Below are positions 12,409-21,217 of a stretch of 46,109 nucleotides of DNA, one piece after another. Numbering within the stretch: position 1 is the stretch's first letter; each line of letters opens with the position of its first letter. The stretch is from a virus. The DNA is taken from positions 1 to 46,109 of IMG/VR virus record IMGVR_UViG_3300031753_000011. One strand, 5' to 3'. The notes under the pieces were generated by a model. That model was not told where the DNA came from. It saw nothing but the letters and a program-made list of their open reading frames with translations, and did not search any database. Made by a program: the position numbers and the translations under genes.

Positions 12409-14237
12409 GAAGTCCTGCCCGCGAGAAACCAATCTAGTGCGGTGAACCCGTCCGGCATAATCACATTATTCTGCGGTTTGCTCGTGTCGAGTCCCATTTT
12501 AGATTTCCACTGATCGGCGAGGCCGTCGTGTTGCGATGACGGCCACGGCGTACCAGCGGCGTACGTTGGCGTCTGAAACTGGCCCGTGAAAAAATTTCCT
12601 GGTCCCTTCGACTGATATTGCGAAATGATCCGCGAATCTTGCGAGTCGCGGCGCAGCGAGAAAGTTCCATCGCCGTTGAGCACCGCGCAGTTGCCAACAC
12701 TGGCCAGCACGACAGCATCAAGGTTTGCGGTGTCGTCGGTGATCGGCACGGGCGGAGCGGATAGTGGCGTGTTGCGAAACCACGCAGCGGGAGCCGGTCC
12801 CGTCTCCGCTAGCCCCTCACCGGGAGTTTGCGCACACAGTAGCGTCTGGTCTCCGTTCGAGTCGTTCATCTGCGGGCCGCGATTTCCCTTTACGTAGAAT
12901 GAGCCCGGTCCCGGCATGGACTGCGACGTATCGTCGGTCGATTGCACGGCGGTGAACTCGATGGGATGCGGACACCCGTTGTTGTTGCCTTGGTTCAGAT
13001 TGCCAGCGACGTAGCGATTGCCGATCACGTCTACCACGCATCCACCCTGAAACAGCGAGGCGAAGTAATCCCAGTTGAAGACGATGTTGTTCTGCCAGCG
13101 GCCTGACTTCGTGTTCCAGAGTGGCATGCGATGCCCAATATTGGCGAATAGTGAGTGGTGGTAGTCGAGGTTTGTTGAACTCGTGGCCGGTCCCGTTGTC
13201 GCATCCGTCATCGGGCCGACCGGGTGACGCGCATCGCTCTCGTACATCAAAATATTTTGGAACGTGCAATTGTGCACGGGTCCGCCGTCGTTCGTGAGCG
13301 CTAAGCAAACCTTGTTTGTCCACCAACGACCAGATAGATTCGCCATGAGAACGTTGAAGACGTTCCCCGATCCTAGCTGCAAACCAACAGAGCCATCCCG
13401 GTTAGGATCGAAGTTAGGTATATTTTGCGGAGTGTTCCCGTCGTAGGTGAGGAATCGTAAAATCACATCGTGAGTGTTGACGAATAGTGCTACACCTTTA
13501 GCGCCTAGTCCGCCAATACAGATTCCTCCTCCAGGCGCGGTCTGTCCCGCGATGGTTAGAAACGGATTGCCTATACGCAAATCGGCCTGCTGTACGATTA
13601 GACCGCCCGTGCGAAAGATAGCCGTGCGAGGTCCGGTTGCTTCGATGGCCGCCCGAAACGAACCCGGCCCTGAGTCGTTCAAGTTGGTGACTTCGATAAC
13701 TGCACCGCCGCGGCCGCCAGCAGAGGCAGCACCGCTCCCTTGCGCTCCTGGGAATGCGATGCCACTCGGTGGAGGCGGTGGAGGCGGAGGCGGTGGGGGA
13801 GGAGGCGGAGGTGGAGTACCACCAAACTGCACCTGCCAGTAGGCAACCCCGCTAGAACCCACAGGGGACGGCCCAGACAGCACAAGTACGGTTGCCCCGA
13901 CCAGCGGGCTAGGCTGAGGCGAGATCGCCGGTCCTGGGGCACCGCCTTGCGTTGTTGGCGGGCTGGAGCGCACTGGCCCGGTGTTTGGGTTCACGACTAC
14001 CGTGTTGCCGACCGCCAGTGTGCCCGTGAGCGCATCTGCCCCAAGCCATCCGACGATACCGGTCGGCGGTGGGGGCGGCGGAGGCCCTGACGAGTCCGCA
14101 ATCGTGAGCGTCGTCCCGCTCAGCGTCGCCTTGATTCCGTTCTTTGTCGTGTCCACGATGGTCAACGGAACAGGCGGCGGCGTGTACGGAGGCGGCGTAA
14201 CCGGAGGGACCGGAACATTCACTGTCGAGTTAGACAT
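12405..14237 (-). CDS. Pectate lyase-like (PL1-type) protein with poly-proline hinge, 610 aa
   Basis: Residues from about 170 contain AFPGAQGSGAASAGGRGG, VIEVTNLNDSGPGSFRAAIE and LTIAGQTAPGGGICIGG, the opening of the pectate lyase family 1 beta-helix as seen in bacterial secreted enzymes. The N-terminal 170 residues are a proline/glycine-rich domain followed by a run of 16 prolines. No signal peptide is present, unlike the adhesin-like proteins next to it. An AGGAG site lies 6 bases ahead of the start. It probably serves as a virion-borne depolymerase or an adhesin derived from one. I did not confirm the catalytic arginine and calcium site. Confidence 0.75.
   Translation of the reverse strand: MSNSTVNVPVPPVTPPPYTPPPVPLTIVDTTKNGIKATLSGTTLTIADSSGPPPPPPPTGIVGWLGADALTGTLAVGNTVVVNPNTGPVRSSPPTTQGGAPGPAISPQPSPLVGATVLVLSGPSPVGSSGVAYWQVQFGGTPPPPPPPPPPPPPPPPSGIAFPGAQGSGAASAGGRGGAVIEVTNLNDSGPGSFRAAIEATGPRTAIFRTGGLIVQQADLRIGNPFLTIAGQTAPGGGICIGGLGAKGVALFVNTHDVILRFLTYDGNTPQNIPNFDPNRDGSVGLQLGSGNVFNVLMANLSGRWWTNKVCLALTNDGGPVHNCTFQNILMYESDARHPVGPMTDATTGPATSSTNLDYHHSLFANIGHRMPLWNTKSGRWQNNIVFNWDYFASLFQGGCVVDVIGNRYVAGNLNQGNNNGCPHPIEFTAVQSTDDTSQSMPGPGSFYVKGNRGPQMNDSNGDQTLLCAQTPGEGLAETGPAPAAWFRNTPLSAPPVPITDDTANLDAVVLASVGNCAVLNGDGTFSLRRDSQDSRIISQYQSKGPGNFFTGQFQTPTYAAGTPWPSSQHDGLADQWKSKMGLDTSKPQNNVIMPDGFTALDWFLAGRTS
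13768..13815. repeat. GC-rich microsatellite encoding 16 prolines
   Basis: This is a run of GGN triplets on the plus strand (CCN on the coding strand) in the pectate lyase gene. Such tracts change length by slippage. It separates the N-terminal domain from the beta-helix and should act as a stiff polyproline II spacer. Confidence 0.8.
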
Positions 14238-14246
14238 TTCGCACTC

Positions 14247-14375
14247 CTAATGAATCGTTACCCCGTTTTTGGCTTCATGAAACGCTTTTGGCTTTGGCTC
14301 AAACGCCACTTCATCAAAGATTGCTCCGACCATCCGCTTGCGTGCCGCTGCGAAATGTGCGAGTCTCCGCGTCAC
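14247..14375 (-). CDS. Small protein, 42 aa
   Basis: The GTG at 14375 shares one base with the previous stop (TAGTG), indicating reinitiation. The peptide has a basic N-terminus (MTRRLAHFAAARKR) and a neutral tail. It stands between the FnIII-like and pectate lyase genes. It could be a small structural or regulatory peptide, and no family is recognised. Confidence 0.5.
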   Translation of the reverse strand: MTRRLAHFAAARKRMVGAIFDEVAFEPKPKAFHEAKNGVTIH

Positions 14376-14860
14376 TAATTCGATTGTGTTGCGGCAACTT
14401 GCGTTGGTGCGGCAGGCTGCCCGGTTACAGGTGGCGGATTCGGCGTAGCGACCACATTCACCTGTACCGCAACCGAGGGCAGTGATTCGACTCCGCTCAA
14501 TGTCGCCGTCACGAAATAGCAATAAGTTCCCAGCGATACGCCACCACCGCCACCGCTGTCTACATAAGTCGTCCCGCTGATTGCCGAGTAACTCACCTTG
14601 ACAAATCCTGAGCCGCTAGCGCTTGCGGGCGGAGTGGCTGGACATGCGCCGAGTAGTCGATAGACGGTGTAAAACAGCCCGTTGCTTGCCGTTGCGCTGG
14701 TAGAAGCCGTCCACGTTAAAGTAACGGAGTGTACCGTCTGCGAGTATGCAGGCGACGATCCGCCGACTAAGACAATGGCGAAAATCAAGCTGCGTATCAG
14801 CAGAGTGTTCCAGCGCTTCCAAATAGTGACTCTTGCACATTGGGATATGGTGAATCGCAT
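14375..14860 (-). CDS. Secreted fibronectin-type-III-like protein, 161 aa
   Basis: The start at 14860 has AAGGAG 9 bases upstream. After a basic N-terminus there is a hydrophobic helix (LLIRSLIFAIVLVGGSS) and a candidate cleavage site AYS-Q. The mature part (VTLTWTASTSATASNGLFYT, then YCYFVTATLSGVES) is a fibronectin type III fold, followed by a proline-rich tail. It belongs to the cluster of apparently exported adhesins. Confidence 0.65.
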   Translation of the reverse strand: MRFTISQCARVTIWKRWNTLLIRSLIFAIVLVGGSSPAYSQTVHSVTLTWTASTSATASNGLFYTVYRLLGACPATPPASASGSGFVKVSYSAISGTTYVDSGGGGGVSLGTYCYFVTATLSGVESLPSVAVQVNVVATPNPPPVTGQPAAPTQVAATQSN

Positions 14861-14899
14861 AGCGTACGACTCCTTTGCAGCCATCTGCATAACACAAAA

Positions 14900-17269
14900 T
14901 CATCTCAACTCTACCGTTGCCGTGTCTCGAAAAGCTGGGGCATTCGCCACCACCGCTTGGTAAGTTACCGCCGTCGCGCCTGTCGAGCGAATCAGAAACG
15001 TGTCCGTGAATTGTCCCGCTGCCGCACACGAGTGAGACGTGCCTTGTTGATTGATCGCACCATTCAGCCCGGTGTAATTTACCTGCCATTGTAACGTTGA
15101 ACTAGCGACCGCCGTGCATTCTGAAGCGATGGTTACTAGAAACGTCCGAGCGGTAGCGGTAGTATTGAACGTCGAAGCCGCGAGAAGCGTTTGAGCCGTG
15201 AGCGAGTTGATGGTCGCGCCTTGAAAATCGCAGGCGATCGAAGCCTCGTACATATTGCAGTTGTTTGGTCCGATCTGTGCTTGTCCGTCGTTGATGTTCG
15301 CGGTGGTGTTGCCGCCGGGGAACGAAGTTCCGATGATGCGATTGCCGCCATTCGCGTTCGTCGAGAAATTCAGCCCATACCGCGTGTTGCTGTAAAGAAT
15401 GTTGTTTGCAAAAGTGTTCTGCGAGCAGGTGCTTGTCGAACTATTGCAGAGGATTCCATCGAAAGAGCCGGTCGCGCCGTTGCTATATATCTTATTGTTG
15501 GAGATTAGTGATTTTTGCGTCCCGGCGACGTTGACGCCATAGGTGGCGGCATTGGTGACGGTATTCCCGATGACCTTGATCCCGAATAGATTGTTGGTGA
15601 GGATGCCGGGGCCAGCACCGGCTTGGTTTCCTACTCCCTGAACGTGGTTACCCTCAATCGTGACGTCTTGGTTCTGCGCCACACTGGACGACAGGTAGAT
15701 ACAACCGTTGACGCTCCAGCCGCAGTTCTTGAAATTGTTCCCTTTGATCTGCGCGTTGACGATGACGTTCGCTGCGAGGATGGACGTCCAGGCGATCCCG
15801 TTCGATCCGCTGTCGCATTCGTTGCCTTCAACCAACACGTTCGTCAAGATTTCGGATGCGTTGGCGGCGGCAAACTCAAAGCAGGAAACGGTGTGCCCTA
15901 TAGCCGCGCCTTTGATCTGACACTCATTTCCGACGTAGGTGAAATTGCTGCCGCCAGCGGTCGCGTGATTGAAGTTTGTTTGATAGCAGCTTTCGTTCGG
16001 CTGTGTGGAGTCGGCGGTCTCGACAGCGAAATTACTGGCCACGATGATGTCGCTAGTGTCCTCGAAGTTGTAGTCGTGGCCCGCTCCATCGAGCAGCGTA
16101 TATATGGTGTTTTGCGATTGATTGCCTGTAATCTCAAAGTATTGATGCGGCGTCGTTGGCGTGCCGCCGTTGGCGTTCAGGCACACATCCGTCATCAAGT
16201 TGCAATAGTTGTGCACCATGCGGATAAAACTGGCGGTATTCGAGCCAGCGGAATTGACCTGTACCAGCGCGCGCCCGGCTCCAGACTGTAGATCGTGGTA
16301 ATCCACATGGGAGCAGGCATCGCATTCGAATACTGCAACGAAACGATTGGCGGCGACGGCGGAGATGTCGAAAACATTGTCTGCCCTCAAGCCGAATACC
16401 TCTTGAAAGCTAGTCTGGTTCTGCTTGATAAGCGCAACGTTGCCAACATCGCCGACGATGTAAGACTTGCTAAACTTTCCCGCCCCAAACATGCACGTAT
16501 TATTTTGAGTCCACGCAAGTTGCGTGTTCATTAGGTAGAAGGACTTTTGCGCTGGGGGAACATAGACGCAACCATTTACCGCGCCTGCGGCGGTGAACGC
16601 ATTGGCGATGGGCGTCGAATCGTCCGTAGCCCAGTAGAGAGTGGCGAAATACCCGGAACCTGCGGCGTTGACCGTCAGCGAGTCCACATGCCCATCAGCG
16701 CCCGTGTTTGCGGTGCAAGTTAACGTCCCGCCAGACCCAGACTGCCCCTGTTGTGTGCCGAGAATGGTCGCGGTGCAAGCGGTAGCGCCCGAGGTTCCAT
16801 TGCTCACCACTACACCGCCGGTGATCGCGCCAGAGGAGTTGACCGTCGCGTACCCGTACGGAGTCGTTGAGCAGCCTGTGCAACTGATATTTACGGGGAG
16901 AGTCAGCGCGGTCGAGGCAGCCAGCGTCACATTAGAGGTAGAGACGAAGGTTGCTACCGCCGTCTTTACATTCACGCCTGCATTGCATCCGACGCAAATG
17001 ACCGTCTTGTTCGCTGTGCCAGTGCAGCCCGAACCCCCCGTACAATCCGTTGAGGCAAACAGTGCCGAGGCGCTCGTGACCGTAGTACTCCCGTTCGTCA
17101 CCACATCGTGAACGACCTGCCCATCGCCCACGGCACCCTTCCCTTGAATATCGACCCACGGACGGCCTGTTGGAAAGAAGGTATCCGATCCGGGAATGAA
17201 TGACTGCGCGAACGCCGGGGGGATGTAACCTAGAAGCAAAATGGCGAGGACTGTAAGTTTTGTTCTCAT
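14900..17269 (-). CDS. Secreted right-handed beta-helix adhesin/tailspike-like protein, 789 aa
   Basis: A clear signal peptide (KLTVLAILLLGYIPPAFA-Q) precedes WVDIQGKGAVGDGQ, which resembles the V-x-x-F-G-A-x-G-D-G start of tailspike and Pectate_lyase_3 domains. The centre carries repeated short strands and turns of NosD/parallel beta-helix type (YFEITGNQSQN, VIGNTVTNAATYG, ISNNKIYSNG). The C-terminal 100 residues form a separate beta-domain. Its place beside the tail genes suggests a receptor-binding or polysaccharide-degrading spike; the signal peptide suggests export to the periplasm or cell surface. Confidence 0.75.
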   Translation of the reverse strand: MRTKLTVLAILLLGYIPPAFAQSFIPGSDTFFPTGRPWVDIQGKGAVGDGQVVHDVVTNGSTTVTSASALFASTDCTGGSGCTGTANKTVICVGCNAGVNVKTAVATFVSTSNVTLAASTALTLPVNISCTGCSTTPYGYATVNSSGAITGGVVVSNGTSGATACTATILGTQQGQSGSGGTLTCTANTGADGHVDSLTVNAAGSGYFATLYWATDDSTPIANAFTAAGAVNGCVYVPPAQKSFYLMNTQLAWTQNNTCMFGAGKFSKSYIVGDVGNVALIKQNQTSFQEVFGLRADNVFDISAVAANRFVAVFECDACSHVDYHDLQSGAGRALVQVNSAGSNTASFIRMVHNYCNLMTDVCLNANGGTPTTPHQYFEITGNQSQNTIYTLLDGAGHDYNFEDTSDIIVASNFAVETADSTQPNESCYQTNFNHATAGGSNFTYVGNECQIKGAAIGHTVSCFEFAAANASEILTNVLVEGNECDSGSNGIAWTSILAANVIVNAQIKGNNFKNCGWSVNGCIYLSSSVAQNQDVTIEGNHVQGVGNQAGAGPGILTNNLFGIKVIGNTVTNAATYGVNVAGTQKSLISNNKIYSNGATGSFDGILCNSSTSTCSQNTFANNILYSNTRYGLNFSTNANGGNRIIGTSFPGGNTTANINDGQAQIGPNNCNMYEASIACDFQGATINSLTAQTLLAASTFNTTATARTFLVTIASECTAVASSTLQWQVNYTGLNGAINQQGTSHSCAAAGQFTDTFLIRSTGATAVTYQAVVANAPAFRDTATVELR

Positions 17270-17270
17270 G

Positions 17271-19532
17271 TTAGTTGAGTATCAAATAGTTGTAGCAGAC
17301 TGGGTTTGTCGCAAACACCCCGTTGGCCTGAATTGTGAAACTCGTTGCCGCCACTCTGGCGGTGATGAATTGCGCTGATGGAAGCACTGCGGTTTGGCAG
17401 GTAACGCTGAGTTTTGCGCCTAGACTCTCGTCCTCGAAAAGTACAATCACGCTGCTCGCCGTCACTGCAGTGGTATTCACCGTGAGCGTAGGATTGGTTC
17501 CTGCCGGTACTGCTACTGAGCCGGACGAAGCCGACCCGCAGACCGCTGGCGAAGCGCCATTGGCACAATTCGTGGCAGTCTTGTACTTCGCGGCTTGCAA
17601 TGTTCCCGACACATCGCCCTGCGTTCCATTGCCTATACCCAAAACATCGGCGCTAAGGCGCGAGATTCCAGTATCAAGACTTGCAGTTATGATTGCGCCA
17701 GAAGTCCAACCTAGAGTCCCGGTGCTGCCAAATGAGCCGGTTATACCGGAGAGAATTCCGAAAATGTCGGTGCCCTGATTAGCAAAGAGTAGAACGTTGT
17801 TTGTTCCGTCCCAATGCATACCGCTGGTAGTAGAGGCGGTGAACCCGTAGGACGGTGCGGAGGTACTACCGTTCGGCAAGGCCAGACCGTTGCTAGCCGT
17901 AACAGGATTGGTCGCGGTGCCCGCTACGGCTGGAGCGGTGAAGGTTGCTGTACCGCTGGTATTTCCAGATAGCGCAAGCACTCCATTCCCAGCGCCCGCA
18001 CCGCTAACGGTCAATGTCGGTGCAGCGTAAAGAAGCGAACTCGTCCACGATGTGATCTGCGGATTTCCTCCGTCTGTCGTCCACAACCCGCCTGCGGTTC
18101 CCGTCGTCGTCGGTAGATTGATCGGGTTCGGCGTGCCCGCTACCGCTGCAACGCCAAGCGATGCGCTGCCACTGGTCAAGCCAAACAGGTTTACGCCTCC
18201 TGACGAACCGGCACCCGCAAAACCTAGCGACAGTGCCCCTCCCCCTGATACCAGACCGAGATTTTGTGTGCTTATTCCTATGGGATTTCCTACGGCAGAG
18301 ACGCTTATTGAAGCTGGTCCGACGGTGATGACATTGCTACCCGACTTAATCAAACTTCCGGTGCTGCCGGTCAATGAGGAAAGGGTTCCGTTAAAGGTCA
18401 ATGTTGTCGTACCAGGATTGAACGTTAGCGCCGCATTTCCTCCCACGGCACTTGCGCCAGTCCAAAAAGCGAGTTGATTCGCTACCCCAGAGCCGGTGAC
18501 AGTTCCCGTTCCGCAGGACACCCACGATGATTGCTGTGGATTTGCTCCATCGGTTTGCAAGCACTGTCCGGCTGTGCCCGTTGCTGTCGGCAAATAGATT
18601 AAATTCGGTGTGCCAGCTACGGGATTAGCGCCGATAGAACCCGTTCCACTGGTGCTGCCTACCAACAAAACAGCCCCCGACTGACTGCTGGACCCTAATT
18701 GAAAGTTTCCCCCGCTAAGAATGGCATTTGTGGATGTGAGGTGAAATGGTGTGCCCGTTCCGGTGATAGTGACGCCGCTCGGGGTTGCCGTTACTGCGGC
18801 CACCCCAGCAGAAGAGATTCCCGCGAGGGTGCTGCCTACAAGGGCCGCGTTCGCACCGTTGAAAGAAAAAGTTCCGCCAGCGGCTGGATTGAACGTTAGT
18901 GCTGCATTCCCGCATATCGTCGTCGGTGCGGTGAAAAACGTGACCTGATTCGCGAGTGCTCCGCCGCAAGGCGTAGCGCCTCCGCCTCCGCCGCTCCCTT
19001 GATTCGACCACGCAGAGCCGTTCCACACGCGCGTAAGCAGGCTCGTCGTGTTGAAGTACTCTGCTCCTTGAGGGATCGGTGTTGCAATCTCTGCGTCAGC
19101 GTACGCAGTCGTGAACGGTCCCGGCGGATTCTGTAAATTTATGGAGATAGCAGGCGGAGTTGCGTTGAGCGTTTGCGTTGCTCCGGTGATCGTTGTTTTC
19201 GAAGTCAGGAAGGGACTCGAAGTAGCGTTGGGGACAAACTGAAACTGCCACTGCGAACCCTGCGGACTGATTGCCGTGTTCGAGGGAATGGAAACCGAGT
19301 ATGCGCCTGTTCCGTTGAGCGTTCCGGTGATGACATTGTTTAGCGTGCCCCCAGTCCACGTGTAGGGTCCCGTAGGGAACTGTGGATTAGGGACAAACGT
19401 TGCGGTGAAAGTTCCATTGTTCCACGATTGCCCGCCAGCGTCGGTCACTTGGCCCGAGACCGTCGTGGACTGCCCGAAAGCATTGACTGCTCCACCGAGA
19501 ACGAGGATGAGGGCTAGGATTAGTTTCTTCAT
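17271..19532 (-). CDS. Secreted repetitive adhesin/tail-fibre-like protein, 753 aa
   Basis: An AAGGAG site lies 6 bases before the ATG. The signal peptide (KKLILALILVLGGAVNAFG-Q) is followed by an N-domain (VSGQVTDAGGQSWNNGTFTA) shared with the next gene upstream, then many glycine/threonine-rich repeats containing NGA, LTFNP and INLPTTTGTAG motifs, and a C-terminal domain with LGAKLSVTCQ and NPVCYNYLI. It is fibre-like in composition and almost free of charged residues in the repeats. Export, host-surface display or assembly into the tail are all possible. Confidence 0.7.
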   Translation of the reverse strand: MKKLILALILVLGGAVNAFGQSTTVSGQVTDAGGQSWNNGTFTATFVPNPQFPTGPYTWTGGTLNNVITGTLNGTGAYSVSIPSNTAISPQGSQWQFQFVPNATSSPFLTSKTTITGATQTLNATPPAISINLQNPPGPFTTAYADAEIATPIPQGAEYFNTTSLLTRVWNGSAWSNQGSGGGGGATPCGGALANQVTFFTAPTTICGNAALTFNPAAGGTFSFNGANAALVGSTLAGISSAGVAAVTATPSGVTITGTGTPFHLTSTNAILSGGNFQLGSSSQSGAVLLVGSTSGTGSIGANPVAGTPNLIYLPTATGTAGQCLQTDGANPQQSSWVSCGTGTVTGSGVANQLAFWTGASAVGGNAALTFNPGTTTLTFNGTLSSLTGSTGSLIKSGSNVITVGPASISVSAVGNPIGISTQNLGLVSGGGALSLGFAGAGSSGGVNLFGLTSGSASLGVAAVAGTPNPINLPTTTGTAGGLWTTDGGNPQITSWTSSLLYAAPTLTVSGAGAGNGVLALSGNTSGTATFTAPAVAGTATNPVTASNGLALPNGSTSAPSYGFTASTTSGMHWDGTNNVLLFANQGTDIFGILSGITGSFGSTGTLGWTSGAIITASLDTGISRLSADVLGIGNGTQGDVSGTLQAAKYKTATNCANGASPAVCGSASSGSVAVPAGTNPTLTVNTTAVTASSVIVLFEDESLGAKLSVTCQTAVLPSAQFITARVAATSFTIQANGVFATNPVCYNYLILN

Positions 19533-19542
19533 GCGGTACTCC

Positions 19543-20889
19543 TTACGGATGAACTCCTACGCAATAGATGGTCGTGAAGCTGCTCGTGATCGAGCGCTCT
19601 TGTTGCGTGATGACTACGATTTGCGAGGCAGTGAACGAAGAGATAATCAACATGGGCGCTAGGTTATTAGAAGAACCCAAAGACTGCGCTTGCGGTTGAA
19701 GTCCTGTGCAAACCGGGATGTACGATGTGTCAGCAAACGCCGTTGACCAGGTAAGCGTTGAGAGGCAAGCATCGAAGCTGCTTCCTGATCCCGGTGTACA
19801 ACCCGCTCCAGTTGCCGTCGCTATTTGTGAAAATCCACCGCCATTCGCGCAAGCACCAGCCGCAACTCCTAACAGCCCTCCGACTCCCGCCTGCACGCAT
19901 CGCCCCGAAGTTAAAGCGCTGTCTGTAACGTTGGCCGCTGTTACGCTCGTCGTCGCCTGAATCGATCCGGGAGCGATGAACGTAGCCGGAATGGAAAGTG
20001 TCGGTGTTGTCCCGCCGCTGGAAGTAATTTGATTCGCCGTGCCAGTGACGCTGGTAACGCACGACGGACACGCAATATTCGGAGTGGAGCCACCGCTCGA
20101 AGTGATCGGCGCGCTGGCAGTGACATTCGTGACCGTGCCGATTCCGCTGAACGAACCCGGCGTGTTGAACGATGGCGGAGCGGGAGCCCCGCCAGGATTT
20201 CCGAAGATGGTTCCAGCGGGAGCGTTGGAGAGCGTAAAGGAAAGATTTGGTGTCGTCGTCGGATTCGTGACCGTCGTTGTGAATAGCGGCGAAAGATTGC
20301 CTGCACTAAAACTGGAAACCGTTCCGCCTCCACCGTTCAGTACAAACCACGTACAAGGCGGGAATCCTGTTTGTAAGCAAACGTGCAGTCGATTGTCGGT
20401 CAGATTGAAATAGAGTGTTCCCGGCAAAGCCCCAAACACTTCCGGGTCGGTGTAGGCTCTCGCGCCGAGCAGCGGTGTGGACAAATCGAGATGGATTACA
20501 GGCGGGACAATTTGCGCACTGATATTCTGCGTGGCTCCGGTGATCGTGAGCGAAGCAGTCACGCACGAAGTGGTGGACGCGGGACAGACTTTTACGTTGA
20601 ATGTGCTCTGCGATGGAGAAATGGTCGCGTTATCAGGAACGGCAACTCCCGAAAATGAGCCTGTCCCGTCGAGCGCTATCGGTCCGACCGTCGTGGAGAT
20701 GTTGAATGGGACGCCGCCTTGGAAGTATGGCCCGGTCGGGTTAGAGTTGGCTGGTCGGAAAGTAAATGTGACCGTTCCATTCGCCCAGATTTGCCCGCCA
20801 GCATCTGTGATCGTTCCGGAGACGCTAGTTGTCTGAGAAAACGCAGGAATCGCCCATAGCAGTCCTAGGAGTAAGAGTAGCCGACGCAT
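19543..20889 (-). CDS. Secreted adhesin/tail-fibre-like protein, 448 aa
   Basis: It starts with a signal peptide (RRLLLLLGLLWAIPAFS-Q) and an N-domain (VSGTITDAGGQIWANGTVTF) similar to that of the 753-residue protein, including the later YTDPEVFGALPGTLYFN and W...GGGG junction. Repetitive glycine/serine/threonine-rich sequence and a cysteine-containing C-domain follow. There is no ribosome-binding site near the ATG, but a promoter-like sequence lies directly upstream. The two genes are tandem paralogues at their N-termini. Confidence 0.7.
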   Translation of the reverse strand: MRRLLLLLGLLWAIPAFSQTTSVSGTITDAGGQIWANGTVTFTFRPANSNPTGPYFQGGVPFNISTTVGPIALDGTGSFSGVAVPDNATISPSQSTFNVKVCPASTTSCVTASLTITGATQNISAQIVPPVIHLDLSTPLLGARAYTDPEVFGALPGTLYFNLTDNRLHVCLQTGFPPCTWFVLNGGGGTVSSFSAGNLSPLFTTTVTNPTTTPNLSFTLSNAPAGTIFGNPGGAPAPPSFNTPGSFSGIGTVTNVTASAPITSSGGSTPNIACPSCVTSVTGTANQITSSGGTTPTLSIPATFIAPGSIQATTSVTAANVTDSALTSGRCVQAGVGGLLGVAAGACANGGGFSQIATATGAGCTPGSGSSFDACLSTLTWSTAFADTSYIPVCTGLQPQAQSLGSSNNLAPMLIISSFTASQIVVITQQERSITSSFTTIYCVGVHP

Positions 20890-20899
20890 GTTGCGGGTA

Positions 20900-20928
20900 A
20901 TGGTACTTCGGGACTAGTACAGATTCAA
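20900..20928 (-). promoter_or_regulatory. Candidate promoter for the adhesin cluster
   Basis: On the minus strand TTGAAT (20923-20928) is followed after 17 bases by TACCAT (20900-20905), each with four of six consensus matches. The expected transcription start lies 2-4 bases before the ATG at 20889, giving an almost leaderless mRNA. The site overlaps the 3' end of the acidic mini-gene. Confidence 0.4.
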
Positions 20929-21032
20929 TCTTCTTCTTCGCTGTCGCCCTCTTCGCTGTCGTCAGCCTCGTCGGCTTCATCCTCTTGCAGAATGTCTTCG
21001 TCGCCGTCGTCGTTGATTTCTTCGGGCATCAT
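20925..21032 (-). CDS. Very acidic mini-protein, 35 aa
   Basis: After MMPEEI almost every residue is aspartate or glutamate (about 23 of 35), with serine and alanine between. It starts in the ATGA overlap with the cysteine-rich gene. The first codons and the DNA around them are a near copy of the start of that gene. It may be a DNA mimic or a substrate or carrier for the ATP-grasp enzyme encoded two genes upstream; both are guesses. Confidence 0.55.
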   Translation of the reverse strand: MMPEEINDDGDEDILQEDEADEADDSEEGDSEEED

Positions 21033-21217
21033 GCAGTCTTCCCCAACTTTTCCCATTCTTCTCTAGGCCACTCGCAACAATTTCGGAACTTGCATTTGTG
21101 GTTCCCAGAATGATTGACTTCCAACGCACAAGCGTGATTTTTAACCGTAACATCCGATTCTCCGTTATCGGGGAACCAAGTCAATCCGCACTTCACTTTG
21201 ATTTCTTCGGGCATCAT
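21029..21217 (-). CDS. Cysteine/histidine-rich small protein, 62 aa
   Basis: The pattern CGLTW, HACALEVNHSGNHKCKFRNC, C and EWPRE resembles small phage proteins with a C/H metal site. It begins MMPEEI, like the next gene. I chose the ATG at 21217, which overlaps the ATP-grasp stop. No function is known; association with the ATP-grasp enzyme is suggested by coupling only. Confidence 0.6.
   Translation of the reverse strand: MMPEEIKVKCGLTWFPDNGESDVTVKNHACALEVNHSGNHKCKFRNCCEWPREEWEKLGKTA

Noticed and set aside
13740-14090. Arginine/glycine-rich plus-strand frames over the proline tract
   Set aside because: They arise from the GGN repeat read on the other strand.
15623-17111. Long plus-strand frames opposite the beta-helix adhesin
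   Set aside because: They are mirror frames of a GC-rich, low-charge protein gene; their translations lack domains and starts fit poorly.
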